DNA of 64,000 bases from Hydrogenophilales bacterium (GTDB taxonomy: Bacteria; Pseudomonadota; Gammaproteobacteria; Burkholderiales; Eutrophovitaceae), in NCBI GenBank assembly GCA_902601765.1, contig CACKOO010000004.1, forward strand, positions 1 to 64,000, read 5' to 3'. Made by a program: the position numbers and the translations under genes. Positions 53,846-62,461 of this stretch are shown here, one piece after another (positions within the stretch are counted from its first letter, which is position 1; each line of letters begins with the position of its first letter). The notes under the pieces are model-generated. The model ran no database searches and was not told where the DNA came from. It saw only the letters and a list, made by a program, of their open reading frames with translations.

Positions 53846-55117
53846 ATGCAGCCGCAATATATTAACAGAGAAAAGAATTTTGCCGAACTAGTAGATACTT
53901 TTATCTCCGTGAGGCAAGTAACGAAATTATTATCAAAGACTCTGTCGTCCGAGGATGCGGGAGCCCAAAGTGCACCGTTTACCAGTCCGGCTAAATGGCA
54001 CCTTGCCCATACATCGTGGTTCTACGAAAAATTTATTCTGGAAGAGTACTTGGATTATTACAAAAAATTTAATGATAAATACGATCAACTTTTTAATTCA
54101 TACTATAACTCCATAGGTCAAAGTTATGTCAGAAAAAAAAGAGGGCTAATTACCAGACCAAGCCTTGAAGAAATATATGATTTCAGACAATATGTTGACG
54201 ACCATGTGATCAAGCTTATTGGTAACATGAGTCGAAGTAATTCGAAAAAGATTTCGGATAGATTAATTTTGGGCATAAATCACGAACAGCAACATCAGGA
54301 ACTATTATTAACTGATATAAAACATCTTTTTTTTAATAACCCGTTGCTACCAGCCTATAAAAAAAGTGCTCGTCCACAAAATTCTGTTGACTCAGAGATA
54401 GCTAATAATTTGCTGAAAATAAAAGGCGGCATTTATGAAATCGGTGCGACGGGAAATCATTCTTTTGTATTTGATAATGAAACTCCTTCAAACCGCGTTT
54501 TTCTAAAAGACTATGAAATTTTTTCTAAAACCATCACTAATCAAGAGTATTTAGAATTTATTATTGATGGAGGGTACCAAAATCCTTTGCTCTGGTTATC
54601 TGATGGTTGGGACAAAAAAAATGAATTTTCTTGGAAAGCGCCGTTATATTGGATCGAAGAAGATAACGTTTGGCATCAGTTTACGCTCGGGGGTTTAGTA
54701 AAGTTGGTTGCCGAGGAACCCGTCTGTCATGTTAGTTTTTATGAAGCAGACGCTTTTGCCCGATGGTCGGGATGCCGACTTCCAACTGAGCCTGAATGGG
54801 AGATATCAAGTCTGACCTCAAAAGTGGGAGAAAACTTCTTAGAAAATGAACAATTGCACCCAATAATTACATCAAAATCCGCAAATTTTTTTGGCAATGT
54901 CTGGGAGTGGACTAGCAGTAGTTATCTCCCTTATCCTGGGTATGAAACTTTGCCTGGTTCTCTCGGCGAGTACAACGGTAAGTTTATGATTAATCAAATA
55001 GTATTGAAAGGCGGTTCATGTTTAACACCGCGGTCACATATTCGGCCTAGCTATCGTAATTTTTTTTACCCGGAAGATAGGTGGCAAGTCTCTGGTTTTC
55101 GCACAGTTACTAAATAA
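53846..55117 (+). CDS. egtB: Ergothioneine sulfoxide synthase EgtB
   Basis: Non-haem iron enzyme joining hercynine with cysteine or gamma-glutamylcysteine. About 423 residues. An N-terminal DinB-like domain (SPAKWHLAHTSWFYEKFIL) and the iron triad: one His there plus HEQQHQE near residue 150, and a C-terminal FGE/sulfatase-modifying domain (GCRLPTEPEWE, GNVWEWTSSSY, GGSCLTPRSHIRPSYRNFFYP, WQVSGFR). A TTG at 53828 would extend it by six residues. No egtC or egtE is near; this may be the cysteine-using EgtB type or the other genes lie elsewhere. Confidence 0.92.
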   Translation: MQPQYINREKNFAELVDTFISVRQVTKLLSKTLSSEDAGAQSAPFTSPAKWHLAHTSWFYEKFILEEYLDYYKKFNDKYDQLFNSYYNSIGQSYVRKKRGLITRPSLEEIYDFRQYVDDHVIKLIGNMSRSNSKKISDRLILGINHEQQHQELLLTDIKHLFFNNPLLPAYKKSARPQNSVDSEIANNLLKIKGGIYEIGATGNHSFVFDNETPSNRVFLKDYEIFSKTITNQEYLEFIIDGGYQNPLLWLSDGWDKKNEFSWKAPLYWIEEDNVWHQFTLGGLVKLVAEEPVCHVSFYEADAFARWSGCRLPTEPEWEISSLTSKVGENFLENEQLHPIITSKSANFFGNVWEWTSSSYLPYPGYETLPGSLGEYNGKFMINQIVLKGGSCLTPRSHIRPSYRNFFYPEDRWQVSGFRTVTK

Positions 55118-55451
55118 GATTAACCTGCTAATGCCTAATTCTGTAGTTTCTAGGGGAATTTTCAATTTTAAAGTATCGCACGTCTTGCAAAAATTCGGGC
55201 TTCTCTTCACTTGTAAACAAAGATTATTTTCATCTAGTAGACCTGAGTGTGTAGACAGTACCACTGTTTTTGGGAGTTTAGAATAAATGGTGGAATAGTT
55301 GAAAGTCTTTGCGTAAAAAGTCACCCACTCAGTTCTAACCTTTGGATCAAAACGTTTTCCTGCTGTAGAATGAGTGTGAAGTACTTTATTGGCTAAGAAG
55401 AATTTACGATATTGTATTAAACTATTGACAAAAAAATTAAAGGATAAATTC
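55118..55451. other. Spacer between egtB and the GlcG-like gene
   Basis: About 330 nt. A 51-codon plus-strand frame (55131-55286) and a longer minus-strand frame crossing into both neighbours are present but show no family features or ribosome-binding sites. A TTGACA at about 55424 is too close to the start codon of the next gene for a normal promoter. I see no RNA gene. Confidence 0.4.
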
Positions 55452-55955
55452 ATGAACTTCAATCCATTAACTGCCCTGTTTATAATCCTTTTAGGATTTA
55501 CGCCCATCGCACATGCTCTTGATAAAAAACCTGTATTAAATTTAACGATAGCCAAAAAAATGGCAGACGCTTGTGAAGCTAATCAAGCTGAGTTGGGTTA
55601 CAGAAAAATAAATATTGCTATTGTTGATAATGGAGCAAACCTCATTTTATTTCGACGACAAAATGATGCCTTCTTAGGTAGTATAGATATAGCAATTTCT
55701 AAAGCAAAATCATCAGCCAGCTTTCCTTTTCCCACCCGTTTAATCGCTGAAATCGTTTACGGAAAAGATGGCAAACCAGGAAGAGTTCCAGGGCTTGCTC
55801 ACTCCAAAGACGTAGTAGCTTTTGCTGGTGGACTTCCCATCACATCGAAAGATGGCGTTCTTTTAGGTGCCATCGGCGTAAGCGGTGCCAGTGCCGATGA
55901 AGATGAAATTTGTGCTCAAGCAGCGATAGACGCAGTAGCTAGCGAATTGGAGTAA
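55452..55955 (+). CDS. Exported GlcG/HbpS-family protein
   Basis: About 167 residues, beginning at ATG 55452 with AAAGGA 7 nt before; the frame is open further up but this start gives a signal peptide (LTALFIILLGFTPIAHA). The mature part has INIAIVDNGANLILFRRQNDAFLGSIDIAISKAKSSA and GGLPITSKDGVLLGAIGVSGA, the DUF336 (GlcG/HbpS) fold. Relatives bind haem or cobalamin-like ligands or sit with glycolate and diol-utilisation genes. Convergent with larB. Linked location to the lar genes may be meaningful but is not proof. Confidence 0.85.
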   Translation: MNFNPLTALFIILLGFTPIAHALDKKPVLNLTIAKKMADACEANQAELGYRKINIAIVDNGANLILFRRQNDAFLGSIDIAISKAKSSASFPFPTRLIAEIVYGKDGKPGRVPGLAHSKDVVAFAGGLPITSKDGVLLGAIGVSGASADEDEICAQAAIDAVASELE

Positions 55956-55993
55956 ATGGAAGAGCCAAGGTGATGGCGAGAGGTCTACCGTAA

Positions 55994-56671
55994 TTAATTA
56001 ATAGTGGACCTTTCGTTTATTGTCGCTAACATTCGTATTGCGGCGCATGCTGCTCCAAAACCATTGTCTATGTTAACTACAAGTATGCCAGACGAGCAAC
56101 TAGCTAGCATAGCATTTAATGCGGTTTCCCCTCCTTTCGCGACGCCGTATCCAACTGACGTGGGAACCCCAATAATTGGACAAGGAATTAGTCCTCCTAA
56201 AACTGTTGGGAGTGCTGCGTCCATTCCGGCTACAGTGATAACCAGGTGCATCGACCTTATCTGTTCAACTTTTTCTAATAATCTCCATAGACCGGCTACT
56301 CCTACATCATTAAAAAATAAACTATCCTCTCCGTAATAAGCAAGAGTTCTCGCCGCTTCGGACGCAACGCGTAAATCAGAAGTTCCAGCTGAGACAATCG
56401 CTACTTTTGGATCAGAGGTCAATTCAATCTTTTCACCAACTAACCCAGTTTTCGAAAAGGCGTGATAATCAACTTTGTTTCTTAGGTTTAGTGGAAGGTT
56501 TTCTAATTGTCCCTTGGATAAATGGGTAAGCAACGCTCGGGATTTCTTTTTTACCAATGACTCAATAATATTTCCAATTTGCTCCACCGTTTTACTGAGG
56601 CAAAATATTGCTTCATCTAGACCTGTCCTAGACGACCTTGTTAGATCCAACATATGCATGTCGTCTGTCAT
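55994..56671 (-). CDS. larB: Nickel-pincer cofactor biosynthesis protein LarB
   Basis: Carboxylates the pyridinium ring of nicotinic acid adenine dinucleotide and cleaves its phosphoanhydride, first step to the nickel-pincer nucleotide. 225 residues. PurE-like C-terminal domain: AIVSAGTSDLRVASEAARTL, GMDAALPTVLGGLIPCPIIGVPTSVGYG and NIDNGFGAACAAIRML. The N-terminal lead (LDLTRSSRTGLDEAIFC) is the short LarB type. Last gene of larA-larC-larE-larB; its start overlaps the larE stop by 4 nt. Confidence 0.94.
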   Translation of the reverse strand: MTDDMHMLDLTRSSRTGLDEAIFCLSKTVEQIGNIIESLVKKKSRALLTHLSKGQLENLPLNLRNKVDYHAFSKTGLVGEKIELTSDPKVAIVSAGTSDLRVASEAARTLAYYGEDSLFFNDVGVAGLWRLLEKVEQIRSMHLVITVAGMDAALPTVLGGLIPCPIIGVPTSVGYGVAKGGETALNAMLASCSSGILVVNIDNGFGAACAAIRMLATINERSTIN

Positions 56672-57465
56672 AACGATTGGTGTAAAAATGCACTACCTAC
56701 TTTATAGTAATCAAATTTAACAGTGTAGTTAAAGCCAGCTCTTGAAAAAATATCCATAGCTTTTCGTGAAATTTCCTCCCGCTTAATGTTGTTTAAGCTA
56801 TTCATTGCAATATTGTCTAACTCGATAAAAACGCCATTAGCTCTGACCCTACAACGGACATTTTTGGGCTTAATCAACCCACCAACCAACAATTCTGTTT
56901 CGTTAATCAAACCTAACAGTTTTCCCTGTATATGAATACCTGTCTCTACTCGACTTGCTAAACACGGCGATGAAGGTAATTCAGCTATCTCTCCCAGGCC
57001 AAGCTGTCGAGCAAGTTGTCGCACGTTTTCTTTTCCCATCTTAGCCTCTACAAAAGGATGGCGAACTCGATACCCCTTGGCCGCGTGAAGCCCCGGCCTA
57101 AACTCTTTCAAATCGTCCAAGTTTGTACCGGAAAATATCTGCTGATTGGTTAATGAACTGATTCTCGCGTAGAGGTTACTTTTACAATAAAAACACCGAT
57201 TAGTTGGATTGTTCAAATATCTTCTATCACTAAATTCGTTAGCGTCAATAATTTTAAGATTCCAATTTTCTTCTTTTGCCAACGCTTTTAATCTCTTGGT
57301 TGCCTGAGGGGGCACCGCTGGCGATACCGCATGAAAAATATTTACGAATCCCTGAAAAAATCGGTGGGTAAAAACTCCTAAAGTGAGACTATCGACACCA
57401 CCACTAACTGCAATTGCTAATGATTTTTCTGTTTCGAATTGTGTTAGTAAGTTATCGCTAATCAT
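56668..57465 (-). CDS. larE: Sulfur-donating ATP pyrophosphatase LarE
   Basis: Converts the two carboxylates of the LarB product to thiocarboxylates. 265 residues. PP-loop SGGVDSLTLG at 21-30, RCFYCKSNLY (C91, C94) and SPCLASRVETGIH with C168, the position of the sacrificial cysteine in the Lactobacillus enzyme. Whether this LarE gives up its own cysteine sulfur or uses an iron-sulfur cluster with several cysteines cannot be decided by eye. Starts 3 nt after the larC stop. Confidence 0.93.
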   Translation of the reverse strand: MISDNLLTQFETEKSLAIAVSGGVDSLTLGVFTHRFFQGFVNIFHAVSPAVPPQATKRLKALAKEENWNLKIIDANEFSDRRYLNNPTNRCFYCKSNLYARISSLTNQQIFSGTNLDDLKEFRPGLHAAKGYRVRHPFVEAKMGKENVRQLARQLGLGEIAELPSSPCLASRVETGIHIQGKLLGLINETELLVGGLIKPKNVRCRVRANGVFIELDNIAMNSLNNIKREEISRKAMDIFSRAGFNYTVKFDYYKVGSAFLHQSL

Positions 57466-57468
57466 TTT

Positions 57469-58674
57469 TTATTTCTTGGTAAGTGAATTTTTTTCTAAAG
57501 CTATTGCTTCGGCTTTTCCACCTTCTATAGCACGCGCATGATGACCTCCAGGTAATCGCAATAAATCGTCAGCTTCGACTTTTCCTGAAATAAATCCCTG
57601 TCTATTAACTATTTTCACCCGAAATTCGTTTCCATTATAATCTACTTTCTCAATAGTTCGCTCTAAAATCACGCGCTCCATAATTTGATACCGTATTCCA
57701 ATTGTTGTGGTTTCAAGGAAACACTTGTTAATAACCAGATCAATTTTATCTATTTCAGAAACTATTTGAATAGATGTCGTCATTCTTCCTTTTTTACCTG
57801 ATACAGAACTTTGTATAAGATCTAAAACTCCGGAAATTTCTCGCAAACGTCCTACCGCGATTGATAAATGCTCTGGGCTTTGGTCATCCACCTCGAATTC
57901 TAACTTCGCAATCTTCTCAATATTCTTATTTGACACATTTTCAGTAGTGAAAATTAAAACTCGTAAAATGTTTGGTAATTCCGAGAATTTTTGATTGCCA
58001 AATCCAACACCTGATTTATACAATGTGCCCTCTCGCTTCGGTACGATACAAAAGTTTTTCAGATACTTTAGAATCGCAGCACCTGTTGGCGTGACTCGCT
58101 CACCCGCAACCCCATCGTCAAAAACCTGAAAGCCTTTTAACAAAAAAGAAGTGGCGGGAGCGGGTACCGGTAACTTCCCGTGTTGGGTGGATACTAGCCC
58201 ACTCCCTAGAGGCAATGGATCGAAGGACCAAACAGCATTTAATTGATTAATTAAAAAACTGGCACCTAAGATATCTATAATAGAGTCCCATTCTCCCAAT
58301 TCATGAAAACTGATTGAATCAATTTCTATTCGATGTACAGCACTTTCCGCTTCAGCTACAAAAGAGAAAATTTCTTTTGCAATCAATTTTACTTTTTTGT
58401 CGATAGGAGTACTTTCGATAAATTTTAGAATATCAATAAAGTTGCCAGGAGTTTTATTTCGGTCCTTGTCTAATCCGATCTCTTTGACTGAAAATTTAGC
58501 TCCCCCTATTGAGTGGTTTTGGTAGGGCCTAACTTCGATTGACATTTCAGCAGGAGTTCCGGCTTTTTTGAGCATGGAGAGCATGTCATTCTCTAATTCG
58601 GGAAAAGCGTTGAGAAGACTCGCTATGAACATATCTCCGGCCACACCTCCGACTGGGTTTAAATGTATCCACAT
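57469..58674 (-). CDS. larC: Nickel-insertion cyclometallase LarC
   Basis: CTP-dependent enzyme that inserts nickel into the pincer nucleotide. 401 residues in one uninterrupted frame, whereas Lactobacillus makes it by a programmed frameshift (LarC1/LarC2). HLNPVGGVAGDMFIASLLNAF is the family N-terminus, followed by ISFHELGEWDSIIDILGA, GERVTPTGAAIL and, near the C-terminus, LRLPGGHHARAIEGG with a His pair. Between larA (17-nt gap) and larE. Confidence 0.94.
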   Translation of the reverse strand: MWIHLNPVGGVAGDMFIASLLNAFPELENDMLSMLKKAGTPAEMSIEVRPYQNHSIGGAKFSVKEIGLDKDRNKTPGNFIDILKFIESTPIDKKVKLIAKEIFSFVAEAESAVHRIEIDSISFHELGEWDSIIDILGASFLINQLNAVWSFDPLPLGSGLVSTQHGKLPVPAPATSFLLKGFQVFDDGVAGERVTPTGAAILKYLKNFCIVPKREGTLYKSGVGFGNQKFSELPNILRVLIFTTENVSNKNIEKIAKLEFEVDDQSPEHLSIAVGRLREISGVLDLIQSSVSGKKGRMTTSIQIVSEIDKIDLVINKCFLETTTIGIRYQIMERVILERTIEKVDYNGNEFRVKIVNRQGFISGKVEADDLLRLPGGHHARAIEGGKAEAIALEKNSLTKK

Positions 58675-58691
58675 AAAATTATTATTTTTTT

Positions 58692-60014
58692 CTAAGCCAA
58701 AGCTTTTTCAACTTCTTCACCAAGCATTGGATATAAGCTACCTTTCTTGTCATATTTGAAAGGCTGGGGTTTTCCTTTTATCTCAAACTTTTCGGGATTT
58801 GCCTTCACATAATCCAGCAATGGCTCAGAAACCTGAATGTCAACCACTTCTAGGGTGTTTGCAATCCTAACAATTTTTAAGTCCTGGGATTTAACCCGGA
58901 CTACCGTTTTCGATGCCAAACTAATCGCTTCTTTATCGGTATTCATTATTATAGGGATTACTCCACCATCTAAATAAGTTGATGTAATAACATTCGCGTA
59001 AGTTTTAGGCACATCTAAATTTTTGTATAAATTCATCGTTATAACATCAGCAGAGCCAATACCAGTAGCATTGCCATGCGTTTCGGGAGTAAGGCCAAGA
59101 ACCGCGATTTTTTTTACATGAGGTTTCATGTTCCAGGCTACTCCGCGACTGTTACGGCCAGTAATATTGGGATCCATTCCTGCTCCAGAAATATTTTTCC
59201 CAATTTTTTCAATTACTAAAACATCTATTTCCTCAAACTGTAAACTGGGCATAAAATTTTTAGCCAATGCTTGGAGTTCAGGCTCCCTCGTAAAAAGTTT
59301 TTCAGGGGTTACAGCCTCTAGAAGAGTAGTTTCATCTGCCGCGTTTTCGAGCATTGCAACACCGAAAAGAAAATTTTTATTCTTTAAAATGAATTGGGCC
59401 GTTTTGGGTAGCAATTCACCAAAAACATCCATACCAAAAGAATGAAGAGTGGTGGCACCGTCTATTTTTCCCATACCAATGGTCAACATTTTTACAATTC
59501 CGGATTCAATCGGTGCTCTATAATTTGTATGTGGTTTTATTCGAGGGATAACAATAATTCCATCTGCGGATGCGGCATGTTTATCCATAAAAACAGGCAT
59601 TCCATCTATTTTGCCAATTTCTTCGACCGCCATGTCAGATATAATCGGACACCCTATGAAGGATTCGTTGATCCCATATCCGTCAAGGACTTCTCGTTGC
59701 CCATCGGCGGTAGCGCCTCCGTGAGAACCCATTGCCGGAAACACGAAAGGCTTAGCCCCTAAGGCTTTTAACTCGTCAATTACAGTTTTAGTACATTCTG
59801 CAATATTTGCTATCCCCCGGGAACCACACCCTACGGCGATTCGCATACCCGGTTTCACTTTTCCTTTTATTTCAGGCCTTGAAAACTGTTGCCTAACGGC
59901 ATTTTCAACACTTTTAAGTTTTTGCGTTTCAAATTTTTGCGTAATCTGCACCATATCAGGTAGAACAATATTTAGACCTCCACCAACATTTACTTCTATT
60001 TTTTCGCCAATCAC
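58692..60014 (-). CDS. larA: LarA-family nickel-pincer racemase/epimerase, substrate unknown
   Basis: DUF2088/LarA protein, 440 residues, divergent from the Lactobacillus lactate racemase. Putative proton-relay histidine in AMGSHGGATADGQ (H98); putative nickel-site segment RIKPHTNYRAPIESGIVKML with H162 and Lys175; then TTLHSFGM with H191. The Lys175-His191 spacing equals that between the cofactor-bearing Lys184 and His200 of the known enzyme, which supports these roles. R66 in CGSRGIAN may contact the substrate. The family includes racemases and epimerases of several 2-hydroxy acids, so lactate is not assured. First gene of the operon and divergent from a sugar-acid dehydratase. Confidence 0.88.
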   Translation of the reverse strand: MIGEKIEVNVGGGLNIVLPDMVQITQKFETQKLKSVENAVRQQFSRPEIKGKVKPGMRIAVGCGSRGIANIAECTKTVIDELKALGAKPFVFPAMGSHGGATADGQREVLDGYGINESFIGCPIISDMAVEEIGKIDGMPVFMDKHAASADGIIVIPRIKPHTNYRAPIESGIVKMLTIGMGKIDGATTLHSFGMDVFGELLPKTAQFILKNKNFLFGVAMLENAADETTLLEAVTPEKLFTREPELQALAKNFMPSLQFEEIDVLVIEKIGKNISGAGMDPNITGRNSRGVAWNMKPHVKKIAVLGLTPETHGNATGIGSADVITMNLYKNLDVPKTYANVITSTYLDGGVIPIIMNTDKEAISLASKTVVRVKSQDLKIVRIANTLEVVDIQVSEPLLDYVKANPEKFEIKGKPQPFKYDKKGSLYPMLGEEVEKALA

Positions 60015-60243
60015 TTTAAATCTCCTTAAAACTAAATTTTTCGTAAAAGATCAACTGGAAATAAATCCTCAAAATAGCCTACTATTATGGCCGTGTTGTA
60101 TGCAAATAGTCTACTTACTTTTGCACTTCACGCTATGCTGGAAGTATGCCCTAAAATAGGGGCACCTCGCTACGGTGATCTACTTAACAAGCATTAATTT
60201 TTTAGGTGTTTTCCTTTTTTTTTACGTGATTGGGGATGAAATT
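60015..60243. promoter_or_regulatory. Divergent control region between larA and the dehydratase gene
   Basis: About 230 nt holding promoters for both transcripts. Two dyads stand out: TGCCCTA-AAA-TAGGGGCA (60147-60164, one bulged G) and TTGTATGCAA near 60095-60104, the latter resembling the sort of short palindrome used by GntR-type regulators. No regulator gene is adjacent. AAGGAG precedes larA on the minus strand. Confidence 0.45.
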
Positions 60244-61974
60244 ATGCAAAACGAGAAAAAACGACTCAAACTGAGAAGTCAGCGATGGTTCTCAACCAAA
60301 ACACTGAGAGGTTCTGGTCATAAATCGAGAATATTTCAGCTTGGATTGACGAGTGAAGATATTGATAATAAACCTATTATTGGGATTATTAATACGTGGA
60401 GTGAAATAAATCATTGTCACTCTCATCTCAAGGACAGAGCAGCAAATGTGAAAACAGGAATTTCGCAATCTGGTGGTGTTCCCATAGAGATGCCAGCAAT
60501 TTCACTCGCGGAAGTTTTCCAAAAACCCTCCACGATGATGTATCGAAACTTACTCGCCATGGAAACAGAAGAACTGTTGAGATCCTATCCTATCGATGGC
60601 TGTGTGCTGATGGGTGGCTGCGATAAAACGACACCAGCTTTGCTTATGGGAGCAATCAGTATGGATATACCGACTATTTTTGTTCCAGCCGGTGCCATGT
60701 TACGAGGACATTGGCGGGGACAAACCCTCGGTTCCGGTTCAGATATTTGGAAATATTGGGACGAATTAAGGGCAGGCACAATATCAGAAAACGACTGGCA
60801 AGAAATGTTAGAGGGAATTGCAAGATCTCCTGGTACCTGTATGACAATGGGAACGGCATCTACCATGACATCTATAGCAGAGGTAATGGGGTTCACGTTA
60901 CCAAATGCCTCCTCAATTCCAGCTCCAGACTCTGGGCACAGCCGAATGGCAACTTATTCCGGTAGAAGAATCGTTGAGATGGTAAAGGAGAATCTCAAAC
61001 CCTCAGACATAATTACCAAAAATACAATAAATAATGCGATTCGTATTTTAATGGCTCTGGGAGGGTCCACTAACGGACTGATACACGTAATTGCCCTAGC
61101 TCGTCGGGCTGGTATTAATTTAGAACTGGATCATTTTGAAACTATTGGTCAAAAAACTCCTTTTCTTGTAAATTTACGTCCTGCCGGAAAATACTTAATG
61201 GAGGATTTTTACTATGCTGGCGGACTCAATGCCCTAATGGAAGGGATGAGAGACTTACTGGATACTGACGAAAAAACCTGTACAGGTCGATCCCTAGGGG
61301 AAAATATTCAAGGACAAAAAATACACAATTCGGAAGTCATAAAAACCCCAAAGAAGCCCATAAACGCGACTGGTGGGCTTTTAGTTCTCCGAGGAAACCT
61401 AGCTCCTGACGGTGCTATTATAAAGGCTAACGCGGCTGATCCGAAGTTTCATGAGCATACGGGACCCGCCATTGTGTTTGATAGTTATGCACAGATGTCC
61501 AAAATAATTGATGACCCTAAGCTGAAAATTACAAAAGAATCCGTCTTAGTTTTAAGAAATTCTGGACCAATTGGCGGCCCAGGGATGCCAGAATGGGGAA
61601 TGTTACCAATTCCTAAAAAGCTCTTGAAGCAAGGGGTCCGTGATATGGTCCGAATTTCTGATGCTCGGATGAGTGGTACTAGCTATGGAACTTGTATTCT
61701 GCATGTTGCGCCTGAGTCTTGGGTAGGAGGACCGCTTGGTTTAGTAAAAACAGGTGATCTTATTAAGTTAAGCGTACGAGAAAGAACCCTTAATCTGATG
61801 GTTTCCAAAACAGAGCTTGAATCTCGCAAAAAACATCTCACGAAGAAACCAGCGAGGTTCTCGCGGGGTTACGGAAAAATGTTTTCCACACACGTACTTC
61901 AAGCGAATGAGGGGTGTGACTTTGATTTCCTTCAGACCAACCAAGAAATCACTCCTGAACCCTATATTGATTAA
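60244..61974 (+). CDS. IlvD/Edd-family sugar-acid (pentonate-type) dehydratase
   Basis: Iron-sulfur dehydratase, 576 residues. It opens KLRSQRWFSTKTLRGSGHKSRI; the RSQRWF motif is typical of L-arabinonate/D-xylonate dehydratases rather than of the amino-acid enzyme IlvD. Cluster cysteines C58 (SEINHCHSH), C126 (GGCDKTTPA) and C199 (PGTCMTMGTAS) match the [2Fe-2S] pentonate dehydratases. The catalytic serine lies in DARMSGTSYGTC. A GTG at 60175 would prepend a hydrophobic stretch not seen in the family, so ATG 60244 is preferred. It would convert an aldonate to a 2-keto-3-deoxy acid. Divergent from larA, convergent with a cupin gene (1-nt gap). Confidence 0.9.
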   Translation: MQNEKKRLKLRSQRWFSTKTLRGSGHKSRIFQLGLTSEDIDNKPIIGIINTWSEINHCHSHLKDRAANVKTGISQSGGVPIEMPAISLAEVFQKPSTMMYRNLLAMETEELLRSYPIDGCVLMGGCDKTTPALLMGAISMDIPTIFVPAGAMLRGHWRGQTLGSGSDIWKYWDELRAGTISENDWQEMLEGIARSPGTCMTMGTASTMTSIAEVMGFTLPNASSIPAPDSGHSRMATYSGRRIVEMVKENLKPSDIITKNTINNAIRILMALGGSTNGLIHVIALARRAGINLELDHFETIGQKTPFLVNLRPAGKYLMEDFYYAGGLNALMEGMRDLLDTDEKTCTGRSLGENIQGQKIHNSEVIKTPKKPINATGGLLVLRGNLAPDGAIIKANAADPKFHEHTGPAIVFDSYAQMSKIIDDPKLKITKESVLVLRNSGPIGGPGMPEWGMLPIPKKLLKQGVRDMVRISDARMSGTSYGTCILHVAPESWVGGPLGLVKTGDLIKLSVRERTLNLMVSKTELESRKKHLTKKPARFSRGYGKMFSTHVLQANEGCDFDFLQTNQEITPEPYID

Positions 61975-61975
61975 C

Positions 61976-62461
61976 TTAATCTTTTTGGGGTTCGGAGTGA
62001 ATATTATCTACCCAAAATACCTGTTCAGGTTCCTCAACCGTCGGGATTTTTAGGTTGACAACCACTGGGTCTTGCCCACTGCGACAAAGGACGCACGATA
62101 GCGGTTCATCCTCCAAAGCGTTGATCTCTTGGTGTGGTACAAAGGGTGGTACGTAGATAAACTCACCGGCATTAGCTTCCGCCACAAATTCTAATTTTTC
62201 GCCCCATCTCATACGAGCTTTTCCTTTAACCACATAGATCACGCTCTCTACTGGTCCATGATGGTGAGCTCCAGTTTTTGCGTTAGGCTCTATAATTACA
62301 GTACCAGCCCAAAGCTTTTGAGCGCCTCCAATTTTACTGGATACAGCAGCAGCTCTTTTCATACCAGGTGTTTGTGGAGTTTTACTATCGAAATCAGTCG
62401 AAGTTATTACTCTAACTCCGTCATATTTCCATTTACTTGACTGGGTCATGTAATTTGCCAC
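61976..62461 (-). CDS. Cupin-domain protein
   Basis: Single cupin barrel, 161 residues (157 if it starts at the second Met). Metal ligands H66, H68 and E72 in GAHHHGPVESVIYVVKG and H110 in PPFVPHQEIN form a complete metal site. Such proteins may be isomerases, dioxygenases or ligand sensors; no specific family recognised. Its start overlaps the sua5 stop by about 28 nt, so it is co-transcribed with sua5. Tail to tail with the dehydratase. Confidence 0.82.
   Translation of the reverse strand: MANYMTQSSKWKYDGVRVITSTDFDSKTPQTPGMKRAAAVSSKIGGAQKLWAGTVIIEPNAKTGAHHHGPVESVIYVVKGKARMRWGEKLEFVAEANAGEFIYVPPFVPHQEINALEDEPLSCVLCRSGQDPVVVNLKIPTVEEPEQVFWVDNIHSEPQKD

Noticed and set aside
55131..55286. 51-codon plus-strand frame between egtB and the GlcG-like gene
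   Set aside because: No recognisable motif, no ribosome-binding site and no hydrophobic segment that would argue for a small protein.
55034..55555. Long minus-strand open frame (173 codons) crossing the egtB end and the GlcG-like start
   Set aside because: It overlaps two supported genes on the other strand, has no family features and no ribosome-binding site; AT-rich spacer between two genes explains it.
60175..60243. Upstream GTG start for the dehydratase adding a hydrophobic N-terminus
   Set aside because: The family is cytosolic and begins near the KLRSQRWF motif; ATG 60244 with a purine-rich GGGGATGAA upstream is sufficient.
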